A DNA stretch of 32,124 nucleotides from Haliea sp. (lineage in GTDB: Bacteria; Pseudomonadota; Gammaproteobacteria; Pseudomonadales; Halieaceae). The stretch lies in assembly GCA_002862465.1 (NCBI GenBank), contig PKDD01000023.1, positions 1 through 32,124 of the forward strand. Direction: 5' to 3'. Position 1 is the stretch's first letter, and each line of letters opens with the position of its first letter. The notes beneath the pieces are model-generated. The model was not told the origin of the DNA. It worked only from the letters and a program-made list of their open reading frames with translations, and did not search any database. Below, piece after piece: positions 24,879-32,124 of this stretch. The position numbers and the translations under genes are program-made.

Positions 24879-25151
24879 TTAAGACGCCTTGCATGCGTTT
24901 TTAGCGGCTTTGATTTGCTTTTTCTCGCAGGCTTCGCTGCTAGCGTCGCCAACACACCATTTGCCCCTATTATTCCATGCGGTGAGATCGGCGCGTTTGC
25001 CGTTAGAGCACTTCACAATGTAGTTTGAGTAAGCTGTGCCATCGCTGGTGGCGGCGTTGGACTCAAACACGATGCTGGTTGGTTTCGCTGCGAAGCTATG
25101 GGCGGAAAAGATAACCAGTGCGGTTGTGGCTACAAATTTCAATATGTTCAT
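24879..25151 (-). CDS. Small secreted protein with four cysteines, unknown function
   Basis: The 90-residue protein has a clear signal peptide (basic start, hydrophobic core TTALVIF, predicted cut after SFA at residue 21). The mature part of about 69 residues has four cysteines (in IVKC, KWC, EAC and NAC), consistent with two disulfides, a DLTAWNNRGKWC segment and a Lys/Ala-rich end. AAGGA lies six bases before the ATG, and a perfect TATAAT hexamer lies about 77 bases upstream. I do not recognise the family. It would depend on the Dsb system, whose DsbB is encoded in this window. Confidence 0.8.
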   Translation of the reverse strand: MNILKFVATTALVIFSAHSFAAKPTSIVFESNAATSDGTAYSNYIVKCSNGKRADLTAWNNRGKWCVGDASSEACEKKQIKAAKNACKAS

Positions 25152-25227
25152 TACAAATCCTTGTTTACTCGCTGGAGGTTGTCGGCACCATCTACAGTAA
25201 CAACTTTAGACTTAGCCTTGAGGTGAC

Positions 25228-25233
25228 ATTATA
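25228..25233 (-). promoter_or_regulatory. TATAAT -10 element for the secreted-protein gene
   Basis: A perfect minus-strand TATAAT lies 77 bases ahead of the ATG at 25151. No good -35 is seen at 16-18 bases, but a perfect inverted repeat GTTAC-N6-GTAAC (25258-25273) covers that region, which could be an activator site. Confidence 0.45.
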
Positions 25234-25401
25234 CGGCCTGTCGCTGATTGCGGATCAGTTACAATTTAGTAACTATTTGGGTATTATCGTAACAAGTTAA
25301 AGTCAACTAGCTTCCAATTATAGGCTTAAATACATGAATAATATCGATTATTTTTACTTCACGGCAATATTTTCCTAGGTCGTATTAACGTTCTGTAATG
25401 T

Positions 25402-25429
25402 CTCTATCGGTAACGCCTTCCGATTAGAG
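25402..25429. ncRNA. Possible structured RNA element (weak)
   Basis: CTCTA+TCGG (25402-25410) pairs with CCGA+TAGAG (25420-25429) leaving one bulged T and a nine-base loop. A competing pairing exists between GTAACG (25410-25415) and CGTTAC (25435-25440), so two alternative folds are possible. No clear promoter or terminator frames it; the orientation is unknown and it may be chance. Confidence 0.2.
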
Positions 25430-25517
25430 GGTGACGTTACGATGCTGTGAGGCCCTGTGCTGATGCCTAGCATTTGATCGCGTACCAAACGCATTGCAAG
25501 CTATCCCCTACTGCGGC

Positions 25518-25748
25518 CTAAACCCACCGCTGCACCCTCGCAGTGGTCCACATTGGTTCGGACAACCGCGCTAATATGTGTTGGAGCTGGATATTGCGAC
25601 TGACTAAGCGCAACACGTGATAGCTGTAGTATACTCGGCGCCACTGCGGCTTGGAGGTTGGCAGACGCGATGTTTTTCCGTCGAAATAGCGCCAGCCATT
25701 AAAACAAGGGCCGTGAAAATTGTCATGTGCCTTGGTGATTTTGAACAT
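25518..25748 (-). CDS. Questionable small open reading frame
   Basis: A 76-codon frame starting MFKITKAHDNFHGPCFNGWR, rich in aromatic and basic residues, with codons that look plausible by eye. There is no good ribosome-binding site (GGAT about nine bases upstream), no recognised motif and no known family. The frame extends further upstream into the acyltransferase gene, where it must be spurious. Listed because it occupies an otherwise empty stretch. Confidence 0.22.
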   Translation of the reverse strand: MFKITKAHDNFHGPCFNGWRYFDGKTSRLPTSKPQWRRVYYSYHVLRLVSRNIQLQHILARLSEPMWTTARVQRWV

Positions 25749-25781
25749 GTTGTGGATCCATAGTGAATTGAGAAGAATGGC

Positions 25782-26945
25782 TTGAACGACCCTTTTGCAG
25801 ATATCCGGCCCTACAGGGATGCAGAGGTGGCAGCCGTCCTGTCGCACTTGCTTGATAGCCCGGAGTTTTTGGATGCTCTAGCGACATATCGACTGGGTCG
25901 AATAGCCGCACTTGTGCCCAGCCTGGTGCGCTCGTTGGTGCGGCATCGGCTCGCTAGTGAAGTGCGGGGCGTGTCAGATGTAAAGTCGGTGCAGGTTATT
26001 ATCGAGCGCTACATGACGCGGATGATTGAAGGCGCCACTAGCGGCTTTAGTGTTTCAGGGCTGGAGCAGCTTGAGCCTAAGCGACCCTACCTCTATATGA
26101 GTAATCACCGTGACATCGCGATGGATCCTGCGTTTACCAACTATGCCCTTCATCATGGCGGTTACGAGACGGCCCGGATTGCCATCGGCGACAATCTTTT
26201 GACCAAGCCCTGGGTCTCAGACTTAATGCGGTTGAACAAAAGCTTCATTGTCAGGCGTTCAGTGAATGGTCCGCGAGAACTCTTGGCCACATCTAAAACA
26301 TTGGCTAACTATATTCTACATTCACTGGCGCTGGAAAATTCGGCTGTTTGGATTGCTCAGCGGGAAGGGCGAGCAAAGGACGGTATTGATCGCACTGAGC
26401 CGGTAATTATAAAGATGTTATCTATGAGCCGTGACAAAAGTAAGCGTGACTTTGGTGAACATATCGAGGATCTAGATATCGTACCCGTGGCCATATCCTA
26501 TGAACTTGATCCGTGTGATGCGATGAAGGCGAAAGAATTATTTGAGCAAGCGACCAAGGGTTGTTATGAGAAGGCTGAGCAGGAGGACGTCGTCTCAATT
26601 GCCGAGGGTATCGCTGGTGAGAAAGGCCGCGTTCACGTCTCTTTTGGTACCCCTTTGCGTGGCAACCTGAACACTCCTGATGCGGTCGCAAGCGAGGTTG
26701 ATAGACAAATTATTACCGGGTACTGCCTGCACCCTACTAATCTTTATGCTTATTGCCGGCTCTACGGGAGCGATGCTCTTGTTTCAACTGGGTTCCATGT
26801 TGAGGAAGGAGATTACAGCGAGGCAGCTTTTGATGCTCGCATCAAGGCGATGCCAGCAGCGCATCGTCCTTTCGCGTTAGGTATATATGCTAATGCGGTG
26901 GTCAGCAAACTGGCGCTCGCCGACAGCTCACCGACCTCTTGTTGA
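25782..26945 (+). CDS. 1-acyl-sn-glycerol-3-phosphate acyltransferase-like protein
   Basis: The 387-residue LPLAT-family protein starts at a TTG (25782) with AGAAG six bases upstream; the resulting NDPFADIRPY start matches what I recall of this family, and a stop codon closes the frame 18 bases upstream. The acyltransferase motif is NHRDIAMD (108-115), followed by FIVRRS and IAQREGRAKDG, the glycerophosphate-binding region. It has little hydrophobic sequence, so it is probably membrane-associated rather than integral. It should move acyl groups to a phospholipid precursor or similar acceptor. Its stop overlaps the helicase start by four to seven bases. Confidence 0.85.
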   Translation: MNDPFADIRPYRDAEVAAVLSHLLDSPEFLDALATYRLGRIAALVPSLVRSLVRHRLASEVRGVSDVKSVQVIIERYMTRMIEGATSGFSVSGLEQLEPKRPYLYMSNHRDIAMDPAFTNYALHHGGYETARIAIGDNLLTKPWVSDLMRLNKSFIVRRSVNGPRELLATSKTLANYILHSLALENSAVWIAQREGRAKDGIDRTEPVIIKMLSMSRDKSKRDFGEHIEDLDIVPVAISYELDPCDAMKAKELFEQATKGCYEKAEQEDVVSIAEGIAGEKGRVHVSFGTPLRGNLNTPDAVASEVDRQIITGYCLHPTNLYAYCRLYGSDALVSTGFHVEEGDYSEAAFDARIKAMPAAHRPFALGIYANAVVSKLALADSSPTSC

Positions 26946-29065
26946 ACGAGGAGACAAAAGACCGCATTCGTGAGGCCTACAACGCGATTGTGGAGAGCAA
27001 ATCTCTCACCCCGCGTTGGGGACAGCGGCAGATGATTGCAGAAATCGCCAATACGTTGTCTCGCATTCCCGCCCTTGGAGAAAGTCATCGCGATCTTCCT
27101 GCTGTCTGTGTTATTGAAGCAGGCACGGGCACTGGCAAAACGATTGCCTATGCTGTGGCAGCGATCACTATGGCTCAAGCTCTCGGTAAACGACTGGTGG
27201 TTGCCACCGCGACAATAGCCTTGCAGGAACAGTTCATTAATAAGGACTTGCCGGACATCCGCGAAAGCAGCGGAATGGACTTTAGCTTCGCCCTAGCAAA
27301 GGGGCGGCGGCGTTACGTCTGTCTATCAAAACTTGACCGCATGATGGCAGAGAGTCAGGGAGAGTCATCGCTGATACCGCTATATCCCGATGAATTTGGT
27401 GCACCACTGTTGGCGGAGGCTCTGCCCACTTATGACGCTATGCTTGATGCTTTGGTTCGGGGGCAGTGGGATGGTGACCGGGATAATTGGCCCGATAGTA
27501 TTGGTGAGCAGGTCTGGTTTGGCGTCACGACAGATCACAGTCAATGCAGTGGCCGACGCTGCCCCAATATTAGTCAATGCAGCTTCTTTCAAGCCCGAGA
27601 CGAGTTGCAAAGCGCAGATATTATCGTCACCAATCATGACCTCGTGCTTTCGGATCTCGCGCTGGGCGGTGGTGCGATATTGTCATCACCGGAAGACAGC
27701 ATTTATGTGTTTGACGAGGGCCATCACCTTCCCGATAAAGCATTATCGCATTTTGCGAGCTTCTGCCGTGTGCATTCCACTATAGTTTGGTTGCAGGACA
27801 GTGCGAAGTCGCTGGCGCATTCAGTATCCGCGCTGGTGGCCGTCGACGGTCTGCAGAAGTTGTTGCAGGCCTTGCCTGAGGAAATGGAGCAGACTGTTGC
27901 TGCACTGCATGTAGCGGAGCAGATTATAGCAGACCTGTTTGAGGACGCTGAATTCGATGACAGGCGCGATGAGCAACAATTGCGTTTAGAACATGGGTTG
28001 GTGCCGACCACATTGATCCCTGTAGCGGCAGAACTGGTAGGTCAATTCCAGAAGTTGACCAGTGTCCTTTCGCGTTTGGAGACGATGCTTGAGGAGGCTT
28101 TGGATGATGACCTTGCGGGTCTGGATAAATCGGAAATAGATACCTGGCATATTAACATCGGCGGTATGTTGGGGCGCGCGGAGGCCGCTCTTAGCTTGTG
28201 GCTGGAGTATGCCGTGAGTGGCGCAGACGAGTTGCCGCCGAAAGCGCGCTGGATTACGCAGATGAATAACGCCGGACAGCCGGGGTTTGAATTACGCTGC
28301 AGTCCAGTCTTGGCAGCAGAGATACTGCAAGACTGCTTGTGGTCGAAGGCTGCTGGTGTAATTGTTACCTCGGCGACAATTACGGCACTGAATTCCTTTG
28401 ATCGCTTCAAGCTGCATTCAGGTTCGCCATCAGACGCCAGTTACAAAGCGGTGGCCAGCCCCTTTAATTATTCTAATGCGACATTTACTGTGCCCTCTAT
28501 GGACTGTGATCCCGGTGACGCACAGGCTCATACGGAAGCACTTATAGCGTGCTTCCCTCATATTTTGGACCAGAGCGAGGGCAGCCTCGTTCTATTTTCT
28601 TCGCGCCGACAAATGCGGGATGTTTATCAGGGAGTCAGTGGCGAGTTAAGCGATCAAATATTGATGCAGGGAGACTACAGTAAACAGGAAATTTTACGCC
28701 GGCACAAAGACGCGATCGATGACGGGTGTGGTAGCGTCATCTTCGGTCTAGCGAGCTTTGCTGAAGGGGTGGATTTACCGGGAGATTACTGTCGCCATGT
28801 GGTGATAGCTAAAATTCCCTTTGCAGTGCCAGATAGTCCATTAGAGGCTGCGCTGGCCGAGTGGGTGGAAGCGCAAGGCCGCAACGCGTTCATGGAAATT
28901 AGTGTGCCAGACGCAGCACTGCGCCTTGTCCAAGCCAGCGGCCGACTGTTGCGCACCGAAGAGGACAGTGGCCGAGTCACTTTGATGGATCGGCGTATTC
29001 TGACTCGACGGTACGGCCGCGATATCCTCGATTCACTGCCGCCGTTTAGGCGTCAATTGGGATAA
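26939..29065 (+). CDS. dinG: ATP-dependent DNA helicase, DinG family
   Basis: A 708-residue superfamily 2 iron-sulfur helicase of the DinG/XPD type. Visible motifs are Walker A EAGTGTGKT (60-68), motif Ia ATATIALQEQ (90-99), the four iron-sulfur cysteines (Cys128, Cys203, Cys208, Cys214), TNHDLVLSDL, the DEGH box (259-262) and, near the end, the QASGRLLRTEED motif VI. DinG unwinds 5'-to-3', including R-loops and forked DNA, and helps replication past transcription. Length fits E. coli DinG (about 716). The start is TTG at 26939 or 26942, overlapping the acyltransferase stop, so translation is likely coupled. It is convergent with the molybdopterin oxidoreductase gene, nine bases apart. Confidence 0.92.
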   Translation: MLNEETKDRIREAYNAIVESKSLTPRWGQRQMIAEIANTLSRIPALGESHRDLPAVCVIEAGTGTGKTIAYAVAAITMAQALGKRLVVATATIALQEQFINKDLPDIRESSGMDFSFALAKGRRRYVCLSKLDRMMAESQGESSLIPLYPDEFGAPLLAEALPTYDAMLDALVRGQWDGDRDNWPDSIGEQVWFGVTTDHSQCSGRRCPNISQCSFFQARDELQSADIIVTNHDLVLSDLALGGGAILSSPEDSIYVFDEGHHLPDKALSHFASFCRVHSTIVWLQDSAKSLAHSVSALVAVDGLQKLLQALPEEMEQTVAALHVAEQIIADLFEDAEFDDRRDEQQLRLEHGLVPTTLIPVAAELVGQFQKLTSVLSRLETMLEEALDDDLAGLDKSEIDTWHINIGGMLGRAEAALSLWLEYAVSGADELPPKARWITQMNNAGQPGFELRCSPVLAAEILQDCLWSKAAGVIVTSATITALNSFDRFKLHSGSPSDASYKAVASPFNYSNATFTVPSMDCDPGDAQAHTEALIACFPHILDQSEGSLVLFSSRRQMRDVYQGVSGELSDQILMQGDYSKQEILRRHKDAIDDGCGSVIFGLASFAEGVDLPGDYCRHVVIAKIPFAVPDSPLEAALAEWVEAQGRNAFMEISVPDAALRLVQASGRLLRTEEDSGRVTLMDRRILTRRYGRDILDSLPPFRRQLG

Positions 29066-29074
29066 GTTAGGAAC

Positions 29075-31324
29075 CTAGACTGCAAATAGTTGTACTGGCA
29101 CTCCATTGACTACGCAAGTACTTGAAGCCTCATCCAGTGACTCATCGATTAAGTCATTGCAGCTTATGCCCGGCAGAATAGATACAGCGTTACTTTGCTT
29201 GGACGCCTGATAAACATGCCCGAAACCGTGCGGAATACTCACTACGCCGGGCATCATCTCGTCGGATATTTCTATCGGTATTACCGCCTCTCCTACGCTC
29301 GAAACTACCCTTACATCCGCCTCCTGTTTGAGTCCAAGACGCTCCGCATCGGCTGGATTGATTTTTGCAGTACACCGATTACTGCCGCGCACGTAAGGCT
29401 TCAGGTTGTGCAGCCAGGAGTTCATGTCACGGACATGGCGGCGACCAATGAGCAGCATATCATTGCCACTGTCGGCCTGTAGATTCTGTCCTGAGCGGTC
29501 TTCAAATCGTTGCTGCAGGCGAGGCAGATCATTGGCAAAGGCTTCATGCATTAAATCTATGCGCTTGCCCGGCGTGCGCAACATTTCCGGAAGCCGCTGT
29601 TGCAGTGGCCCAAGGTCCATTGAAGCTTGAGGATGATCCTTAATCGCCTGTAACGATATACCTTCACGGTGTCCAAATTGATCTCCATAAGGCCCGCTTC
29701 GAATCATTAGATCAGCGAAGCGCTCCGGAGAGGAGTCGCCGCTAACCTGTTTATTGATCGTATCGGCGCTAAGTGAATAGCCGTCTCCCTCCGCCCGTTT
29801 TATGACCATGTCGACCATACCCTGATAGACAAAGCCATCCATCTCGTCGCGACTCAGCCCCGACATGCGCGCAGCCAGCTCTAAGATGATTTCGCCAAGA
29901 TCTTTAAGACCAGGCGCGGGTTCGAAAGTCTTAGGCGAAAAAGATAGGTAGTTTCTAGTGGTGAAGTTTTGGAAGGTGACATCAATATTACTGTGTTCAG
30001 GGTGAACAGTACTGGGCAGGATTATGTCAGCCTGACTTGTTGTTTCATTGATATAGATATCCAGTGCCACCATAAAATCGAGCGTGTCTAGGGCCTTGTG
30101 GATTTTGTCGCCGCGCGGAACAGACAATACCGGGTTGCCGCAGATCGTTAGTAACCCACGCACCTCATTACCGGTTGCGGTAATTTCTTCAGCCATCAAC
30201 GATGCTGGAAGCTCACCGCAGGTTTCAGGTACTCCCCGCACCTTAGAATGCCAGCGCCCATAGGGTTTAATATCGCCGGCGCCGCCGGGTCCGGAACCAC
30301 CCGTGGGTGCTGTGGCCAGCATCATACCGCCCTCGCGGTCAAAATTGCCGGTCAGCAGGCTGATCACCATTAGCATCCAATGGGATGCCAGACCAAATTC
30401 CTGCGTACACAGTCCGATGCGACCATAGAGCGCCGCTGTCTCGGCCGCACAGTAATCCGTGACTAATTGCCGCAGTGTTTCAGCCGGGATGCCGGTCAAA
30501 GAAGCCGTACTTTCTGGTGTGTAACCGGCTACGGCAGCCCTCAGTCCGTCAACGTTATCGATATAATCTGACAAATGTCCTAGGTGTATCTCATTTCTTT
30601 CAAACAGCGTGTTTGCAAAGGCCATCAAGAAGTAAGCATCGGTGCCCGGCTTGATAAATAGATGCTGATCGGCCGCTTCTGCACTCGCGGTGCGGCGTGG
30701 ATCAATGACCACACACTTGCCGCCGCGCTGTTGGATATCCATCATGGCACCTTTAACATTTGGGGTGCCCAGTATGCTGCCCTGCGAGACAAGGGGATTT
30801 GCCCCCATGCAAATGAACATATCTGTTCGCGACAAATCTGGAACGGGGAACAACCACTCGTGACCAATTAAGCCCCAGCAGACCCGCTGCTGCGGCATTT
30901 GATCGACTGTGCCGGCAGAGAAAAAACGTTCTGTGCCAATCGCCGTCATCAGTGCTTGCAGATAGACACCTGCCGCAAAGTCATGCCCGAGTGGATTGCC
31001 GACATAAATAGACAGTGCATCTTTGCCATGTGTATCGCGAATGTGGGAGAACTTCGCCGCAATGGTATCAAGCGCTTCATCCCATGAGATTTCCTGCCAC
31101 CCATCTACGGTTTTTTTTACCGGATGGCGCAATCGCTCGGTATCTTCATAGATATAGTTGAAAGCCTGTGACTTCGCGCAGACATAGCCTTTTGAGCGAT
31201 GATCGTCGGGGTCGCCTTTGATAGACACAATTTTATTTTGATCTCGATCCACTTGCATGATGAGCCCACAGCAGGCTTCGCAGGTTGGACAAATTCTTCG
31301 CAGAGTTTCAATGTTGTTGGACAT
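29075..31324 (-). CDS. Molybdopterin-dependent oxidoreductase, formate dehydrogenase/DMSO reductase family
   Basis: A 749-residue cytoplasmic catalytic subunit of the DMSO-reductase superfamily. The N-terminal [4Fe-4S] motif is CPTCEACC...C (Cys12, Cys15, Cys19, Cys49). The bis-MGD-binding parts follow, including CMGANPLVSQG, VIDPRRTASAEAAD and IKPGTDAYFL, and the C-terminal molydopterin-binding domain includes RGSNRCTAKINPADAERLGL. No Tat signal is present. Cys149, in RVCWG, is at about the place where E. coli formate dehydrogenase H has selenocysteine; it may ligate molybdenum. The substrate is unknown. AGGA lies six bases before the ATG at 31324. Its start overlaps the TetR stop by 17 bases, so the two form an operon. 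Confidence 0.9.
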   Translation of the reverse strand: MSNNIETLRRICPTCEACCGLIMQVDRDQNKIVSIKGDPDDHRSKGYVCAKSQAFNYIYEDTERLRHPVKKTVDGWQEISWDEALDTIAAKFSHIRDTHGKDALSIYVGNPLGHDFAAGVYLQALMTAIGTERFFSAGTVDQMPQQRVCWGLIGHEWLFPVPDLSRTDMFICMGANPLVSQGSILGTPNVKGAMMDIQQRGGKCVVIDPRRTASAEAADQHLFIKPGTDAYFLMAFANTLFERNEIHLGHLSDYIDNVDGLRAAVAGYTPESTASLTGIPAETLRQLVTDYCAAETAALYGRIGLCTQEFGLASHWMLMVISLLTGNFDREGGMMLATAPTGGSGPGGAGDIKPYGRWHSKVRGVPETCGELPASLMAEEITATGNEVRGLLTICGNPVLSVPRGDKIHKALDTLDFMVALDIYINETTSQADIILPSTVHPEHSNIDVTFQNFTTRNYLSFSPKTFEPAPGLKDLGEIILELAARMSGLSRDEMDGFVYQGMVDMVIKRAEGDGYSLSADTINKQVSGDSSPERFADLMIRSGPYGDQFGHREGISLQAIKDHPQASMDLGPLQQRLPEMLRTPGKRIDLMHEAFANDLPRLQQRFEDRSGQNLQADSGNDMLLIGRRHVRDMNSWLHNLKPYVRGSNRCTAKINPADAERLGLKQEADVRVVSSVGEAVIPIEISDEMMPGVVSIPHGFGHVYQASKQSNAVSILPGISCNDLIDESLDEASSTCVVNGVPVQLFAV

Positions 31325-31982
31325 CTTTGATCCTTTTTATGGTTTTAGCAGTATCGGCTCGTGACAATAGTTGTTCCATAACAAAAGCTAGTAAACTGTG
31401 TCCGCCCGGTGGAGAGTGTTGCAGTACTAGCTCGATACGGCGGGTGTCTTCGGTGCTTAAGTACGGCAATTCAGGTGCAACTATGGCAGCAATATTGTCG
31501 CCATATGCTTGGGCTAAAATACAATCGATAACAATTGCCTGGCTTAATATTGAAGACGTGCTGCTTAATTGCTCGTCCTCAAGACCGGCTTGTTCGAGTG
31601 CGCCTACAAGTTGCGCCTGTATGCGTAACCATTGGCTGGAAACCTGCTGGCTTTCACCGACTAATTTAGCGATTTGGGGGTATAAGCTGAAGTGAGCTTG
31701 TACCTGAGATACCCACTGTCTGACCTTACCTTGCCAGTCAGGAGCCGTTAATTGTAATGTCAGCCTGGCTAGAACCAGCTCAGATACCCCTAATAATAGA
31801 TCATCGCGGCTTTTTATATGTGTGTACAGGGACATAGGTGCAACGCGCAATTCTCGGGCTACACCGTTTACGGACACCTCTGAGATGCCACTTTCCAGCA
31901 GGTTCAATGCCGCCAAAAGGACTTGCTCACGGGACAGCAGTGCTGGCCGACCCCGCTTTACAAGTGCTGCGTTATCGACCAT
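31308..31982 (-). CDS. TetR-family regulator of the molybdopterin oxidoreductase operon
   Basis: The 224-residue protein begins with a basic lead (KRGRPALLSREQV) and a TetR helix-turn-helix at about residues 20-60 (VSVNGVARELRVAPMSLYTHIKSRDDLL). The C-terminal ligand domain is large and hydrophobic. AGGT lies about five bases before the ATG at 31982. It is the first gene of a two-gene operon with the oxidoreductase and is divergent from a gene beginning at 32108; a palindrome lies between, where it is likely to bind. Confidence 0.9.
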   Translation of the reverse strand: MVDNAALVKRGRPALLSREQVLLAALNLLESGISEVSVNGVARELRVAPMSLYTHIKSRDDLLLGVSELVLARLTLQLTAPDWQGKVRQWVSQVQAHFSLYPQIAKLVGESQQVSSQWLRIQAQLVGALEQAGLEDEQLSSTSSILSQAIVIDCILAQAYGDNIAAIVAPELPYLSTEDTRRIELVLQHSPPGGHSLLAFVMEQLLSRADTAKTIKRIKDVQQH

Positions 31983-32017
31983 GAATTACCTCTAGTTTTC
32001 AACGATTTCGCTATCGC

Positions 32018-32046
32018 TTGATTTAGCGTATAGCATACGGTAATGT
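32018..32046 (+). promoter_or_regulatory. Operator-like palindrome within a candidate divergent promoter
   Basis: A perfect 13-base palindrome CGTAT-AGC-ATACG (32027-32039) lies in the 17-base spacer between a TTGATT (-35-like, 32018-32023) and a weak TAATGT (-10-like, 32041-32046). GCTAT (32010-32014) and ATAGC (32030-32034) form a second, wider pair. The site suits repression by the adjacent TetR protein of both itself and the rightward gene. The -10 is poor. Confidence 0.45.
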
Positions 32047-32107
32047 CTCAAAAACGCACTGTCAAGCGCTTCTAACCTCGTCGCCCCCTATATTGAGGAT
32101 GCTAAAA

Positions 32108-32124
32108 ATGGTCACTACAAAACG
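32108..32124 (+). CDS. Start of a gene running off the right edge
   Basis: ATG at 32108 is preceded by GAGGA about eight bases upstream and continues MVTTK to the window end without a stop. Its position, divergent from the TetR gene with an operator-like site between, suggests a regulated partner gene. Only five whole codons are visible, so no function can be given. Confidence 0.5.

Larger units (their letters stand above)
25152..25781. other. 630-base sparse region between the secreted-protein and acyltransferase genes
   Basis: This is the longest stretch without a convincing gene. The first 150 bases hold the upstream region of the secreted-protein gene with several GTAAC/GTTAC elements. 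The middle is AT-rich and contains a 9-pair hairpin at 25402-25429. The last 260 bases contain a weak minus-strand reading frame (25518-25748). No tRNA, insertion sequence or intrinsic terminator was seen. Confidence 0.6.

Noticed and set aside
25118-25300. A 60-codon plus-strand hydrophobic frame
   Set aside because: It overlaps the signal-peptide end of the secreted-protein gene and its promoter region; no ribosome-binding site.
1-32124. tRNA, rRNA, insertion sequence, prophage, CRISPR or toxin-antitoxin system
   Set aside because: No cloverleaf, transposase motif, terminal repeats, spaced direct repeats or known toxin/antitoxin pairing was seen; all larger genes have ordinary chromosomal identities.

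Overview
The window looks like ordinary chromosome from a free-living, probably marine, gammaproteobacterium. Support comes from an E. coli-type glutamate-cysteine ligase, DsbB, AcpH and Hsp33 next to ATP-type PEP carboxykinase (a neighbourhood also known from E. coli and Pseudomonas), Pseudomonas-like phasins with a PhaD-type regulator, and several lipid or hydrophobic-substrate genes (LLM flavin oxidoreductases, a thiolase-like protein, a DinG/acyltransferase pair). Base composition looks balanced by eye. A Cellvibrionales/Spongiibacterales-like origin is a guess only. I see no rRNA, tRNA, insertion sequence, prophage or CRISPR array.

Layout. 1-1.4 kb: the 3' end of a TIGR02444-like gene and a lipoprotein FKBP isomerase with a clear terminator. 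1.5-10.4 kb, all minus strand: moaA, a MoxR ATPase / VWA protein / small zinc-ribbon membrane protein operon, an LLM oxidoreductase, an aminoglycoside-phosphotransferase-fold protein, then gshA-acpH-dsbB. 10.5-13.1 kb: an SLC13/DASS transporter, a peroxiredoxin and a zinc-ribbon methyltransferase. 13.1-14.9 kb: a polyhydroxyalkanoate granule module (two phasins and PhaD-like TetR) without a synthase. 15.1-17.7 kb: hslO and pckA, the latter with a structured leader. 18.0-22.6 kb: an LLM oxidoreductase overlapping a thiolase-like gene, an AraC regulator, and a diiron ferritin-like protein preceded by a striking nested inverted repeat. 22.7-24.8 kb: rpsT with a near-consensus promoter, a TetR regulator and a tyrosine phosphatase. 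24.9-29.1 kb: a small secreted four-cysteine protein, a 630-base sparse region with possible RNA structure, then an acyltransferase overlapping a DinG-type helicase. 29.1-32.1 kb: a molybdopterin oxidoreductase co-transcribed with a TetR regulator, an operator-like palindrome, and the first codons of a divergent gene.

How the genes fit together. Redox and thiol management recurs (dsbB, gshA, Hsp33, peroxiredoxin). Carbon storage and gluconeogenesis sit side by side (phasins, pckA). moaA makes the cofactor precursor needed by the molybdopterin enzyme at the right end. Three TetR-type and one AraC-type regulators sit next to enzymes of unassigned substrate. The least explained parts are the LLM/thiolase-like/AraC/diiron block, the MoxR-VWA-zinc-ribbon operon, the mirror-image phasin pair, and the gap at 25.2-25.8 kb.
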